From Candidatus Alcyoniella australis (lineage in GTDB: Bacteria; Lernaellota; Lernaellaia; JAVCCG01; Alcyoniellaceae): 64,000 nt of DNA. The stretch spans positions 1 to 64,000 of the forward strand of contig JAVCCG010000072.1 in NCBI GenBank assembly GCA_030765605.1. The letters are read 5' to 3'. Positions within the stretch are counted from its first letter, which is position 1; every line of letters begins with the position of its first letter. The position numbers and the translations under genes are program-made. Below are positions 54,312 to 61,942 of this stretch, piece after piece. A model generated the notes under the pieces. That model saw only the letters and a program-made list of their open reading frames with translations, did not search any database and had not been told where the DNA came from.

Positions 54312-56027
54312 ATGAACGAGCAGCACGCGCCCAAACGATTGCTGGTCGTCCTCTGGGCGGCAGTGGCCCTGGTTGGTCTAGGGGTCCGTTTTTACCTGGC
54401 CTGGGAAACGCCGCTAAACGAGGACGAGCTGCGCAACTGGGTCGGCGTGGCCCGCCTCGGGGCCGATTGCACGCTGTGGCCGGTCCTGCTCTACACCACG
54501 GTCAACTCCGCACTGTACTACTACGGGGCCGCACTGTACTGGCTGCTCGGGCCACGCGACGATTTGATGTGGCTGCTGCGCTTGGCCTGGGTGCTTTCGC
54601 TGATCCCCGCGGGCTGGGCGCTCAAGCGCATTGCCGACCTGCTGCTCGGACGCGGCAGCGGCTGGGCCGCGTTGGCCGTGGGCTCGGGATTCAGCTACCT
54701 GCTGTGGAAAACCGTCGAGGCGCGCCAGGTGATTCCGGCCCTGGTGCTGGGGCTGATCGGCCTGTGGCTGGCAGCCCAAACTTACGCCGGTGAACGGCCG
54801 GACACGCCGCGACGCTTCGGCCTGATCGGGCTGGTGCTGGGCACGGCGCTGTTTCATCACTACGACGCGGGCCTGATCGGCCTGGCTCTAGGGCTGTACG
54901 AGATCACGCTGCTGTTGCGCGGCCGCCGCAGCTTTGGAGCATTCGCCGCGCGCATCGCCTGTCTGGCCGCGGGCTCGCTGGCCGCGTTCATGGTCGGGCC
55001 GCTCTCCTACGGCTTTCCCCACGGCACACGGCTGATGCTGCACGCGATGTTCGTCTCGGGCCTGAGCTACGTCACGTCCGCGCCGCTCCAGGTACCCGAG
55101 GTGTTCGACACCGCCTGGTACGATTTCGTGGCCTGGGCCGCGGCCGCGGTGGGGCTGATCTGGTTCTGGTACGCGGCCCGGGGCCGACGCGATCTGCCGG
55201 GCGCCGGGCTGTTGCTGATCTTCACCTTGCTCTCGCCGCTGCAGATTTTCGGCCGCACCGAGGTCTGGGAGCACACCTTCATCACGCCGATGCTCGCCGC
55301 GAGCCTCTGGGCCGGCTGGCTGCTGACGCGCCTGGCACGCAGTTGGATCGGCGCCCTGGCCTCGCTGGCCCTGCTGACCACGATCTGCCTGTGCGGACCG
55401 CGGCTGATTATGGAGCGCCTGGGCGAGGTCGAGTTCGCCAACGGCAAGTACCATCAGCAGATACAGGAAAGCTTCAGCCCCGGCATGCGCGGTCCGTTCA
55501 CACTCAACCAGCTGCGCGATCTGACCGAGCCCGAGCGCGGCGCACAGGCATCGCCGTTCAGCTTCTTCGTACCCTACTCCAAGGCCGATCAGCAGGCGGT
55601 TGTCGGCTGGAGCCTGGAGACGTTCGGCACTGACGCGCGCGCCTGGGACAGCACGGGCTACGCGCCCTACCTCCGACCGCCGCTGCACTACCAGCACAGC
55701 TTTTACATGAACACCGTCCAGTACGTGGACCTGTGTATGAGCGTGGCTGCGCGCCGCCTGCTGCAACCTCAGGTCGGACTGCCGTGCTCCGACCGGCTGC
55801 GAGCGCTGGGCGAGGACCCGGGCGGCGAGGCGCTGATGCGCGCCGAGCTCGAGCTGTTCCCGCCTGACTTGGTGATCTACGATCGCTATGCCGAGAACCT
55901 GCTCAACGCCTGGCCCACGGTGGCCGATTTTCTGGCCCGCGATTATCGCTACTACGTATTGCCCGGCCCGGACTTTTTCGTCGGCGTGCGCGCCGACAAC
56001 GACCCGTTCGACGGCCGATCTCCCTGA
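54312..56027 (+). CDS. GT39/ArnT-like membrane glycosyltransferase
   Basis: 571 residues from ATG at 54312. Helix 1 (LLVVLWAAVALVGLGVRFYLAW) is followed by ETPLNEDELRNWVGVARLG, with the family's conserved acidic residues near the periplasmic side, then NSALYYYGAALYWLLGP, an aromatic helix, and about eight further hydrophobic segments to residue 400. The last 170 residues are soluble, with FSPGMRGPFTLNQLRDLTEPERG. This is the GT-C layout of enzymes that transfer sugars from polyprenyl phosphate outside the cytoplasmic membrane. The downstream GT2 gene at 57482 could make that donor. Acceptor unknown. Confidence 0.78.
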   Translation: MNEQHAPKRLLVVLWAAVALVGLGVRFYLAWETPLNEDELRNWVGVARLGADCTLWPVLLYTTVNSALYYYGAALYWLLGPRDDLMWLLRLAWVLSLIPAGWALKRIADLLLGRGSGWAALAVGSGFSYLLWKTVEARQVIPALVLGLIGLWLAAQTYAGERPDTPRRFGLIGLVLGTALFHHYDAGLIGLALGLYEITLLLRGRRSFGAFAARIACLAAGSLAAFMVGPLSYGFPHGTRLMLHAMFVSGLSYVTSAPLQVPEVFDTAWYDFVAWAAAAVGLIWFWYAARGRRDLPGAGLLLIFTLLSPLQIFGRTEVWEHTFITPMLAASLWAGWLLTRLARSWIGALASLALLTTICLCGPRLIMERLGEVEFANGKYHQQIQESFSPGMRGPFTLNQLRDLTEPERGAQASPFSFFVPYSKADQQAVVGWSLETFGTDARAWDSTGYAPYLRPPLHYQHSFYMNTVQYVDLCMSVAARRLLQPQVGLPCSDRLRALGEDPGGEALMRAELELFPPDLVIYDRYAENLLNAWPTVADFLARDYRYYVLPGPDFFVGVRADNDPFDGRSP

Positions 56028-56069
56028 GACACATCCCGGGCAATCGATTTGGGATATATTAGGGGATAG

Positions 56070-57485
56070 ATGGCCAACGTCCTGCTACTCCGACCCGGTC
56101 CCGACAAACTTGCGTCGCGACGCAAGTTCGTGCCCGACCTGGGCATCGGCTATTTGAGCTCGACGCTCAAGGCTCACGAGCACCGGGTGTGCTTCGTCGA
56201 TCTCAATGCTCCGGGATTAGGCCCCGACGCCCTGGCCAACGTACTGCGCTCGGAGTGCTTCGACCTTGTCGGGATCAAGGCCTTTAGCAACGAGACCCCG
56301 CACGTGGTCGACTGTCTGCAAACCGTGAAAAGCCTCAGCCCGCAAAGCGTGAGTATCCTCGGCGGTCCGCATCCCTCGGGAATGGGCGTGCGCGTGCTCG
56401 AGCAATTCCCGCAGCTCGACCTGGCGCAGGTCAGCGAGGCCGAGAGCGGCCTGCCGATGCTGGCCGCCCTGGTTGCGGAACACGGCCGCGACGCGCTGGA
56501 GCGCGCCGACGATCTGGCGTCGATCCCGGGCCTAGTCTATCGCAGCGACAACGGAGCGCAGGCCAACGAGCGCGCGCTGGTCGAGGACCTGGACAGCCTG
56601 GGCCTGCCCGACTTCGAGGCGATGAACCTGCGCTGGTTCGTCAAGCATCCGGCGTGCTTCTTCGGCCAGTACATCCCGCTGATGACCGGCCGCGGCTGCC
56701 CCATGCCCTGCACCTACTGCGCGGCGCGGCTGATCAGCGGCAGGCAACGCCGGGTGCACGGGCTGGACTATCTGCTCGAATACCTGCGCCGCGTGCGCGA
56801 CGACTACGGCGCGTCGAGCTTCTCGCTGATCGACGACCACTTCCTGGCCGAGTCGCAGTTCGCCCTGGCGTTCTGCAACCGGCTGGTCGATGAACAGATC
56901 GGCCTGCGCTGGCAGTGCGCGTCCAACGGCGTGCGCGCTGAGATGCTCAGCGAGGAGCTGGTGCGCGCCATGGAGCGCTCGGGCTGCCGCTTTATCTCGG
57001 TGGGCATCGAGTCCGGCGCGCCGCGGGTACTCGAGCTGATGAAACGCCGGGTCGACGTGCAAACCCTCTACGAGAAGATCGCGATGGTGCGACGCGTCAG
57101 CTCGATCCGCGTCTGCGGCTTCCACGTGCTGGGCTTCCCCGGCGAGACCGAGCAGGAGCGCGAGCAGACCCTGCGCGGCTCGTTGCGCAGTCGGCTGGAC
57201 TACGCCGACTTCCTGATCTTCCAGCCCTTCCCCGGCTCGGTAATCGGCGATCGCATGCTGGGCTCGATGGCGCTGGAGACCCTGGCCAACATCGACTACG
57301 ACCGGCCGACCACCGCGATGGACCCGCAGACCGCGCTCCAGGTCAAGCGCTTTCAGCGCAAGGCCTATTTGCGCTTCTACCTGCGACCGCGGGTGCTGTT
57401 CGGCGCGCTGGTGCGCGGGCCCTCGCTACGGATCATGTTTAAAAATTTACTCTCGGTATTCATGCCCAGCCGGGGCGGCCGATGA
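56070..57485 (+). CDS. B12-binding radical SAM protein
   Basis: 471 residues, ATG at 56070 preceded by AGGGGATAG. Residues about 1-135 are a cobalamin-binding-like domain (VLLLRPGPDK, LGIGYLSSTLKAHEHRVCFVDLNAPG, SVSILGGPHPSGMG), followed by a radical SAM core with Cys210, Cys214 and Cys217 in TGRGCPMPCTYCAAR, SFSLIDDHFLAES, RFISVGIESGAPRVLELMKRRV and VCGFHVLGFPGETEQERE. Similar proteins make methylations in lipid, hopanoid or antibiotic pathways, but no specific match is claimed. ATGA overlap with the GT2 gene downstream, so the two are translated together. Confidence 0.87.
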   Translation: MANVLLLRPGPDKLASRRKFVPDLGIGYLSSTLKAHEHRVCFVDLNAPGLGPDALANVLRSECFDLVGIKAFSNETPHVVDCLQTVKSLSPQSVSILGGPHPSGMGVRVLEQFPQLDLAQVSEAESGLPMLAALVAEHGRDALERADDLASIPGLVYRSDNGAQANERALVEDLDSLGLPDFEAMNLRWFVKHPACFFGQYIPLMTGRGCPMPCTYCAARLISGRQRRVHGLDYLLEYLRRVRDDYGASSFSLIDDHFLAESQFALAFCNRLVDEQIGLRWQCASNGVRAEMLSEELVRAMERSGCRFISVGIESGAPRVLELMKRRVDVQTLYEKIAMVRRVSSIRVCGFHVLGFPGETEQEREQTLRGSLRSRLDYADFLIFQPFPGSVIGDRMLGSMALETLANIDYDRPTTAMDPQTALQVKRFQRKAYLRFYLRPRVLFGALVRGPSLRIMFKNLLSVFMPSRGGR

Positions 57486-58213
57486 GCGAACCGCGCAAGC
57501 TGAGCATCGTCATCCCCTGCTACAACGAGCAGCTCTACGTCTACGAGGTGCTGCGCCGCGCCTGCCACGTCGATCTGGACGAGCCGAACATGCAACGCGA
57601 GGTATTGATCGTGGACGACGGCTCCAGCGACGGATCGGTGGAGCAGATCGAAGCGTTCATCGCCGAGCATCCAAGCGCGCCGGTTAAGCTGCTGCGCCAC
57701 GAGCGCAACCGCGGCAAGGGAGCCGCAATCCGCAGCGCCCTGGCACAGGCGACCGGCGATTTCCTGATCGTGCAGGATGCGGACCTCGAATACTCGATCG
57801 AGGACTACCCCAAGCTGCTGCGGCCGCTGCTCGAGGGCAAACCCGTGGTCTACGGCACGCGCCACTCGGGGCGCATCTGGCGTACGCACATCTCGGGCAC
57901 GATCTTCGCCCTGGGCGGAGCGCTGGAGAACATCTTCTTCCGCCTGCTCTACCCACGCGGCCCGACGATGACCGACATCGCCACCTGCTATAAGTGCTTC
58001 CGCATGGACGTGATCAAGAGCCTGCCGCTGCGTTGCGAGGGGTTCGAGTTCTGCCCCGAGGTCTCGGCGATGCTCGCCAACCGCAAGCTGCCGATCCACG
58101 AGGTGCTGGTGAGCTACACCCCGCGCAAAGTCTGGCAGGGCAAGAAGATCCGCACCCGCGACTTCTTCATCGCCATCGCCACCCTCTGGCGCGTGCGCAC
58201 ACGGCGTTTGTAG
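57482..58213 (+). CDS. GT2 glycosyltransferase, polyprenyl-phosphate sugar synthase-like
   Basis: 243 residues. GT-A domain with LSIVIPCYNEQLYVYEVLRRA, EVLIVDDGSSDGS, LRHERNRGKGAAIRSAL, FLIVQDADLEYSIEDYPKLLRPL (metal-binding DxD position) and MTDIATCYKCFRMDVIKSLPLRCEGFEF. No membrane helices apart from a hydrophobic ISGTIFALGGALENIFFRLL segment. Close in style to dolichyl/undecaprenyl-phosphate sugar synthases, which make donors for GT39-like transferases; one lies two genes upstream. The donor sugar is unknown. The plus-strand run ends here: a small GG-CACCT/AGGTG-CC hairpin (58213-58230) follows the stop. Confidence 0.85.
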   Translation: MSEPRKLSIVIPCYNEQLYVYEVLRRACHVDLDEPNMQREVLIVDDGSSDGSVEQIEAFIAEHPSAPVKLLRHERNRGKGAAIRSALAQATGDFLIVQDADLEYSIEDYPKLLRPLLEGKPVVYGTRHSGRIWRTHISGTIFALGGALENIFFRLLYPRGPTMTDIATCYKCFRMDVIKSLPLRCEGFEFCPEVSAMLANRKLPIHEVLVSYTPRKVWQGKKIRTRDFFIAIATLWRVRTRRL

Positions 58214-58273
58214 GCACCTTTGAGGTGTCCGCAAAACTCGCGCATCACGATCTTCATTTAACAGCGATAGACC

Positions 58274-58295
58274 CCGCGACGCGGAGATTTTCTTT
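58274..58295 (+). terminator. Weak terminator candidate after the GT2 gene
   Basis: CCGCG-A-CGCGG palindrome (58274-58284) followed by ATTTTCTTT (58287-58295) on the plus strand. The stem is short (four pairs if a three-base loop is allowed). This is the only recognisable structure between 58231 and the inverted-repeat element. Confidence 0.3.
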
Positions 58296-58313
58296 ACGCC
58301 AACGCTGCGTGTT

Positions 58314-58495
58314 AGCCCGGATTATTAATGGAGATTCGTATACGAGGCGTGCAAGATGCCGCAAGAACTAGGAAGCCGAGTCGATACTCCGCAGGCGTAC
58401 CCGCTGAGGTACGTCGAGGATGGATCGACGAGGATGACAAAGTTATTGCGCGCAGATTGTGCGCCGCAGTAGAAGCCTCATTAATATTCCGGGCT
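58314..58495. repeat. 182-bp structured element with 17-bp terminal inverted repeats
   Basis: The ends are AGCCCGGATTATTAATG (58314-58330) and CATTAATATTCCGGGCT (58479-58495), inverted with 16 of 17 pairs; a T/A pair adds one more outside. Inside, several self-complementary stretches follow each other: TCGTATACGA (58336-58345), GGCGT/ATGCC (58346-58360), GAGT/ACTC (58378-58389), an 8-bp stem GGCGTACC/GGTACGTC (58394-58415) with loop CGCTGA, an alternative CGTCGA/TCGACG (58412-58430), and GCGCGCA/TGTGCGC (58448-58464). There is no coding potential. It sits between convergent genes and its right end touches the stop codon of the minus-strand lipoprotein. It may be a miniature mobile/intergenic repeat or a structured RNA. 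Confidence 0.65.
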
Positions 58496-60737
58496 ACCGC
58501 ACCCAGCCGTGGTAGCGTCCGCCCCAGTAGACCATCAGCCACTCGGCCCCGGCATAGCGGTTGTACGGCCCGCCGCGAGGCGTGGCTTTCCAGTCCGGCG
58601 CGTAAGACCAGTAGTACTCTTTGGCCGGCCGGCGCTCGATGGGGATGTAGACGTCTCCGGCCGAGTAGTCCTGATTGACCGTGGCATACCAATAGCCGTT
58701 ATCGAGCATCGGCACGTCGGTGCGCTGCAGTTCGTTGAGCGCGATCAGCCCGCCGTTGGAATCCGGGTTGTGCGCGCGATGGGTCAGGTTGGCCGCCGCG
58801 TTGCCGAAGTCGTGGCTGCCGGCGTAGATGTAGTCCAGCACCCGCGCCAATTCGCCGTAGATCTGCGGATCCTCCTCGTAGGCCAGCAGGTGGTAAAACC
58901 CCGAGTCGAGGAAGTGCTGGCCGCCGTACTTGCGCGCGATGTTGTGCATCGCGTAGTAGACCAGCAGCGTGGCCTGATCCATCCGTTCGCCGTAGTAGAT
59001 ATCGAGGAACTTATCGCGGAAGCGCTGCTCGCCGGTGATGTGCCAGGCGATCTGTAAAAAGCACAGTGCCAGCGAGGGCGAGGCGCGCAGGTTGCCGAAG
59101 GTGGCGTTCTGGCCGTCGAACTGCACGGCCCGTAGGCCGTTATCCACGATCAACGTCATGATCTCGTGTACGTCCTGGCGGATGGTGGCGCGCTCCTGCT
59201 CGTCGGCCACCAGGTCGTAGTAGTTGGCGATCCCCGGCAGATAGCCCGCGAGCTGGTCGATCGAGATGTCCCCCACCCAGTACAGCTCCTTGACCGGGTG
59301 GCGGTGCCAACGCTTGATCGTGTCCGAATTGGGTTGCAGCGGCACGAGCTGCTCAAAGAAGTATGTGGTGTAGTTGCGCACTACCTCGCCGGGCAGCGGC
59401 GTGGTGTGCGACATGTTGTGCAGGGTCTGCCAGGCGCGTCGCGCATACTCCGCGGCCTCGGGATCGCCCGTGACCGCGTAGCGGAAGCTCTGGGCCGAGC
59501 AGTAGATCCCGGTCAGCCAACAGGCGTCCTCCTGCCACCAGTTGGAGCCCGCGTCCACCGGCCACTGGCCGTCGCGCACCGTGACGATCTGACCGTCGCG
59601 CCAGCACTTGGCGTGTAAATGCTCGTCGATCCACAGCGCGCTGTCCTCGAGTTCGACATCGGCCGCCAGGGCCGTGTCGGGCTGCTGCGCCTGCTCGTCG
59701 AACAGATCCCAACTATAGCCCACGGCGCGCCCCGTATAGCGTTGCGCAAGCTCGATCTGTTGCTCCACGCGCTCGGGGTCGGCCGGTCCGGGCCAGGGAC
59801 GCAGCGTCCCTTGGTCCACCGTGTCGAACAGCTCGACCTGCGCGGCCAGCTCCACTTGTGCGCCGAGCATCGTGCGCGCCTCGAGCAGCGAGGCGTAGTC
59901 GCGCTCGAGGGTAATCCAGTTGTTGCGATGTGCGCCGATCCGGTCGGCGATCAGCAGCACGTCGACCCCGCAGGCCATCGCCGCCTCGATCCAGCTGCGC
60001 GCCCAAAACGCGCGAAATTGCGAGTCGTCGATTTCTTCAATCTGCACGTCGCTGTCGCGTCGCAAAATCTCATCGACCATCAGGGTCAGCGGCGGTCCGG
60101 GGTAGCACGCGCTGATCCACAACTGTTGGTCGGGCGCCGCGTCGTGGCATGCGTCAGCGACCTTGGTCAGCAGCGAGAGCCACTGCGGTCCGGGCTCGGC
60201 CGTCAGCTCGTAGTTGAGGTAGAACCCGAGCAGCGCCGGATGATCGGCGTACAACGCGCTGAGTTCCTGGACCAGCGCGGTCTGGCGCGCGACCTCCGCG
60301 GCCTCGGGATCGAGGTTGATCTCCGCGGCGTTGCGCGCGGCGCTCAGGCCGATCACTACTTGCATCTGGTTTTCTTGCGCAGCGTCGAGCAGCGCGGTCA
60401 CCAAATCGTCCACTGCCAGACCGTCCATCCGCTCGAAGCGCGACGAGGCGTAGAGCGCCTCGTCGTGCAACAGGGTCCAGGGCAAAATCACAATCTTGGC
60501 TTGCAGCTCCTGTTTCGCGCGACCGAGCTTGGCCGACAGCTCGTCGGCCTCGAGCCCGGTGTTCCACAGCGGATCGAGAAACACGCCGTCGAGCTGCAAC
60601 ACGATCGTCTCGTCGTCATCGTCAGCGTGGTCGCCGCCGTCGTCGTCGTCATCGTCAGCGTCGCACGCGGCAAGGCCCGCGACGATCAGGCACAGCAAGG
60701 CGAGCAACAGCCAGCGTAAAATCGCGCGCGCGCTCAT
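58494..60737 (-). CDS. Poly-Asp lipoprotein with glycosidase-like (DUF4434-type) N-terminal region and helical barrel
   Basis: 747 residues. The signal ends with a canonical lipobox LAAC (Cys25); Asp at +2 would keep an enterobacterial lipoprotein in the inner membrane. Cys25 is followed at once by an Asp-rich stretch (DNA 60612-60662). Residues about 45-330 form a TIM-barrel-like region (LDGVFLDPLWNTGLEADEL, DHPALLGFYLNYELT, LWISACYPGPP, VGYSWDLFDEQ) similar to DUF4434 glycosidase-like proteins. Residues about 350-740 are helical, in the style of an alpha/alpha barrel (EYARRAWQTLHNMSH, RATIRQDVHEIMTLIVDNGLR, RFRDKFLDIYYGERMDQATLLVYYAMHN). I cannot assign an enzymatic activity. ATGA overlap with the BNR protein upstream. 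Confidence 0.78.
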   Translation of the reverse strand: MSARAILRWLLLALLCLIVAGLAACDADDDDDDGGDHADDDDETIVLQLDGVFLDPLWNTGLEADELSAKLGRAKQELQAKIVILPWTLLHDEALYASSRFERMDGLAVDDLVTALLDAAQENQMQVVIGLSAARNAAEINLDPEAAEVARQTALVQELSALYADHPALLGFYLNYELTAEPGPQWLSLLTKVADACHDAAPDQQLWISACYPGPPLTLMVDEILRRDSDVQIEEIDDSQFRAFWARSWIEAAMACGVDVLLIADRIGAHRNNWITLERDYASLLEARTMLGAQVELAAQVELFDTVDQGTLRPWPGPADPERVEQQIELAQRYTGRAVGYSWDLFDEQAQQPDTALAADVELEDSALWIDEHLHAKCWRDGQIVTVRDGQWPVDAGSNWWQEDACWLTGIYCSAQSFRYAVTGDPEAAEYARRAWQTLHNMSHTTPLPGEVVRNYTTYFFEQLVPLQPNSDTIKRWHRHPVKELYWVGDISIDQLAGYLPGIANYYDLVADEQERATIRQDVHEIMTLIVDNGLRAVQFDGQNATFGNLRASPSLALCFLQIAWHITGEQRFRDKFLDIYYGERMDQATLLVYYAMHNIARKYGGQHFLDSGFYHLLAYEEDPQIYGELARVLDYIYAGSHDFGNAAANLTHRAHNPDSNGGLIALNELQRTDVPMLDNGYWYATVNQDYSAGDVYIPIERRPAKEYYWSYAPDWKATPRGGPYNRYAGAEWLMVYWGGRYHGWVR

Positions 60738-61942
60738 GGTTCGACCTCCTCGATCACGGCTAAATACACGTCGTAGTCGCCCCCGCGGTCATCCTGCCAG
60801 ACCACGTAGGCCCGACCCTGATCCACGTCCACCGCGGGCCAGGTCTTCTCGGCCCGGCGCTCGTCGTCGTCCAGGCGCTGCTCCTGATCAAGGTCGCTAC
60901 GCCAAACGTAGATGTGGAAATCCCCCACCTCTCGGTCGTCACTGAACGCCACCACCGCGAATCCGTCCTGCGCATCCACGTCGGGCCGCAGTTGATACAT
61001 CAGCTGCGTGGGATTAACGCGGAAATCCGCGCCCCAGTTCTGGCCGTTGTCGACGCTGATGTCGGCGTAGACGTCCAGCGGGGCGTAGTTGCTAAATACC
61101 AACGTCGGATCGCGGCCGGCCGCGGCCTCGCGGCTGTCGGACCACACGGCCCAAACCTGATCGCCATCCACCGCCACCCGCGGCTGGACGTGCCCGCCAC
61201 CGCCGTCCGACACGGCCTTTGCCGCGCCGAAGCTCGCTCCGCCATCGAGGCTTGCGGCGTGGAGGATCGCGCCGCTGTAGTCACGATAGAGCACGTGGAT
61301 CGTGCCGTCGTCGCCCACGGCCACGTCGGGCCACAACGCGTAGCTGTAGGCCGCGTTGTCCACGCGCACCGCCGGAGCAAAGCTCGCGCCATTGTCAATG
61401 CTCAGCGCAGCGTAGACGTTCCAGACCACGCCATAGTCGTACTCGGTAGTGTCGCGATTGTCGGCCCAGACCACCACCAGCTCGCCCGAGGGGCCGCGGG
61501 CGATGCGCGGATCAAGCTGGCTGTTGCGCGCCCCGGCTGCGAGCAACACTTCGCGCTCGAAGTTACGGCCACCGTCAGTGGAGCGCGCGCAGTACACGTC
61601 GTAATTGAGTTCCGAACGGCGGTCGGCCCAAACCACCCAGACCGCGTGGCCGTGTGCCGCCACGTCGGGCCGCAGCTGCGGCTGGGGCGTGCTCTCGCCC
61701 ACGCGCACGGACTCGCCGAAGCTTATGCCGCCGTCGATCGAGCGCGCAATACGCACCTCGGGCTCGTAGTTCGACCAGTCCTCCCAGACCACGTAGACCT
61801 TGTCGCCGTCCGCCGCCACCTGCGGCCGCACCTGCTGGTGGGCGGTCACATCGCAAACCAACACGTTGTCCGGCGGGTCGGCCGCCAGACAGTAAGCTGC
61901 CATCAAGATCACGGTCAACGCCGAAATCAGGATTGTTCTCAT
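60734..61942 (-). CDS. Secreted sialidase-like/BNR-repeat protein
   Basis: 402 residues from ATG at 61942, with GGAGGA three bases upstream; the longer open frame enters the GT39 gene. Signal peptide RTILISALTVILMAAYCLA. The mature protein is a beta-propeller made of about seven repeats of the type RPQVAADGDKVYVVWEDW, RPDVAAHGHAVWVVWADR, PRIARGPSGELVVVWADN and RPDVDAQDGFAVVAFSDD, five of which carry Asp boxes (SIDGGISFG, STDGGRNFE, SIDNGASFA, SLDGGASFG, SVDNGQNWG). True sialidases need an Arg triad, which I cannot see, so it is more likely a structural or binding propeller. Start overlaps the GT39-like stop as ATGA and the stop overlaps the next start, so the three genes form a coupled run. 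Confidence 0.8.
   Translation of the reverse strand: MRTILISALTVILMAAYCLAADPPDNVLVCDVTAHQQVRPQVAADGDKVYVVWEDWSNYEPEVRIARSIDGGISFGESVRVGESTPQPQLRPDVAAHGHAVWVVWADRRSELNYDVYCARSTDGGRNFEREVLLAAGARNSQLDPRIARGPSGELVVVWADNRDTTEYDYGVVWNVYAALSIDNGASFAPAVRVDNAAYSYALWPDVAVGDDGTIHVLYRDYSGAILHAASLDGGASFGAAKAVSDGGGGHVQPRVAVDGDQVWAVWSDSREAAAGRDPTLVFSNYAPLDVYADISVDNGQNWGADFRVNPTQLMYQLRPDVDAQDGFAVVAFSDDREVGDFHIYVWRSDLDQEQRLDDDERRAEKTWPAVDVDQGRAYVVWQDDRGGDYDVYLAVIEEVEP

Noticed and set aside
58300-58500. Integron attC site
   Set aside because: The ends do not fit the RYYYAAC/GTTRRRY core pair, no integrase is present and the neighbours are not cassette-like.
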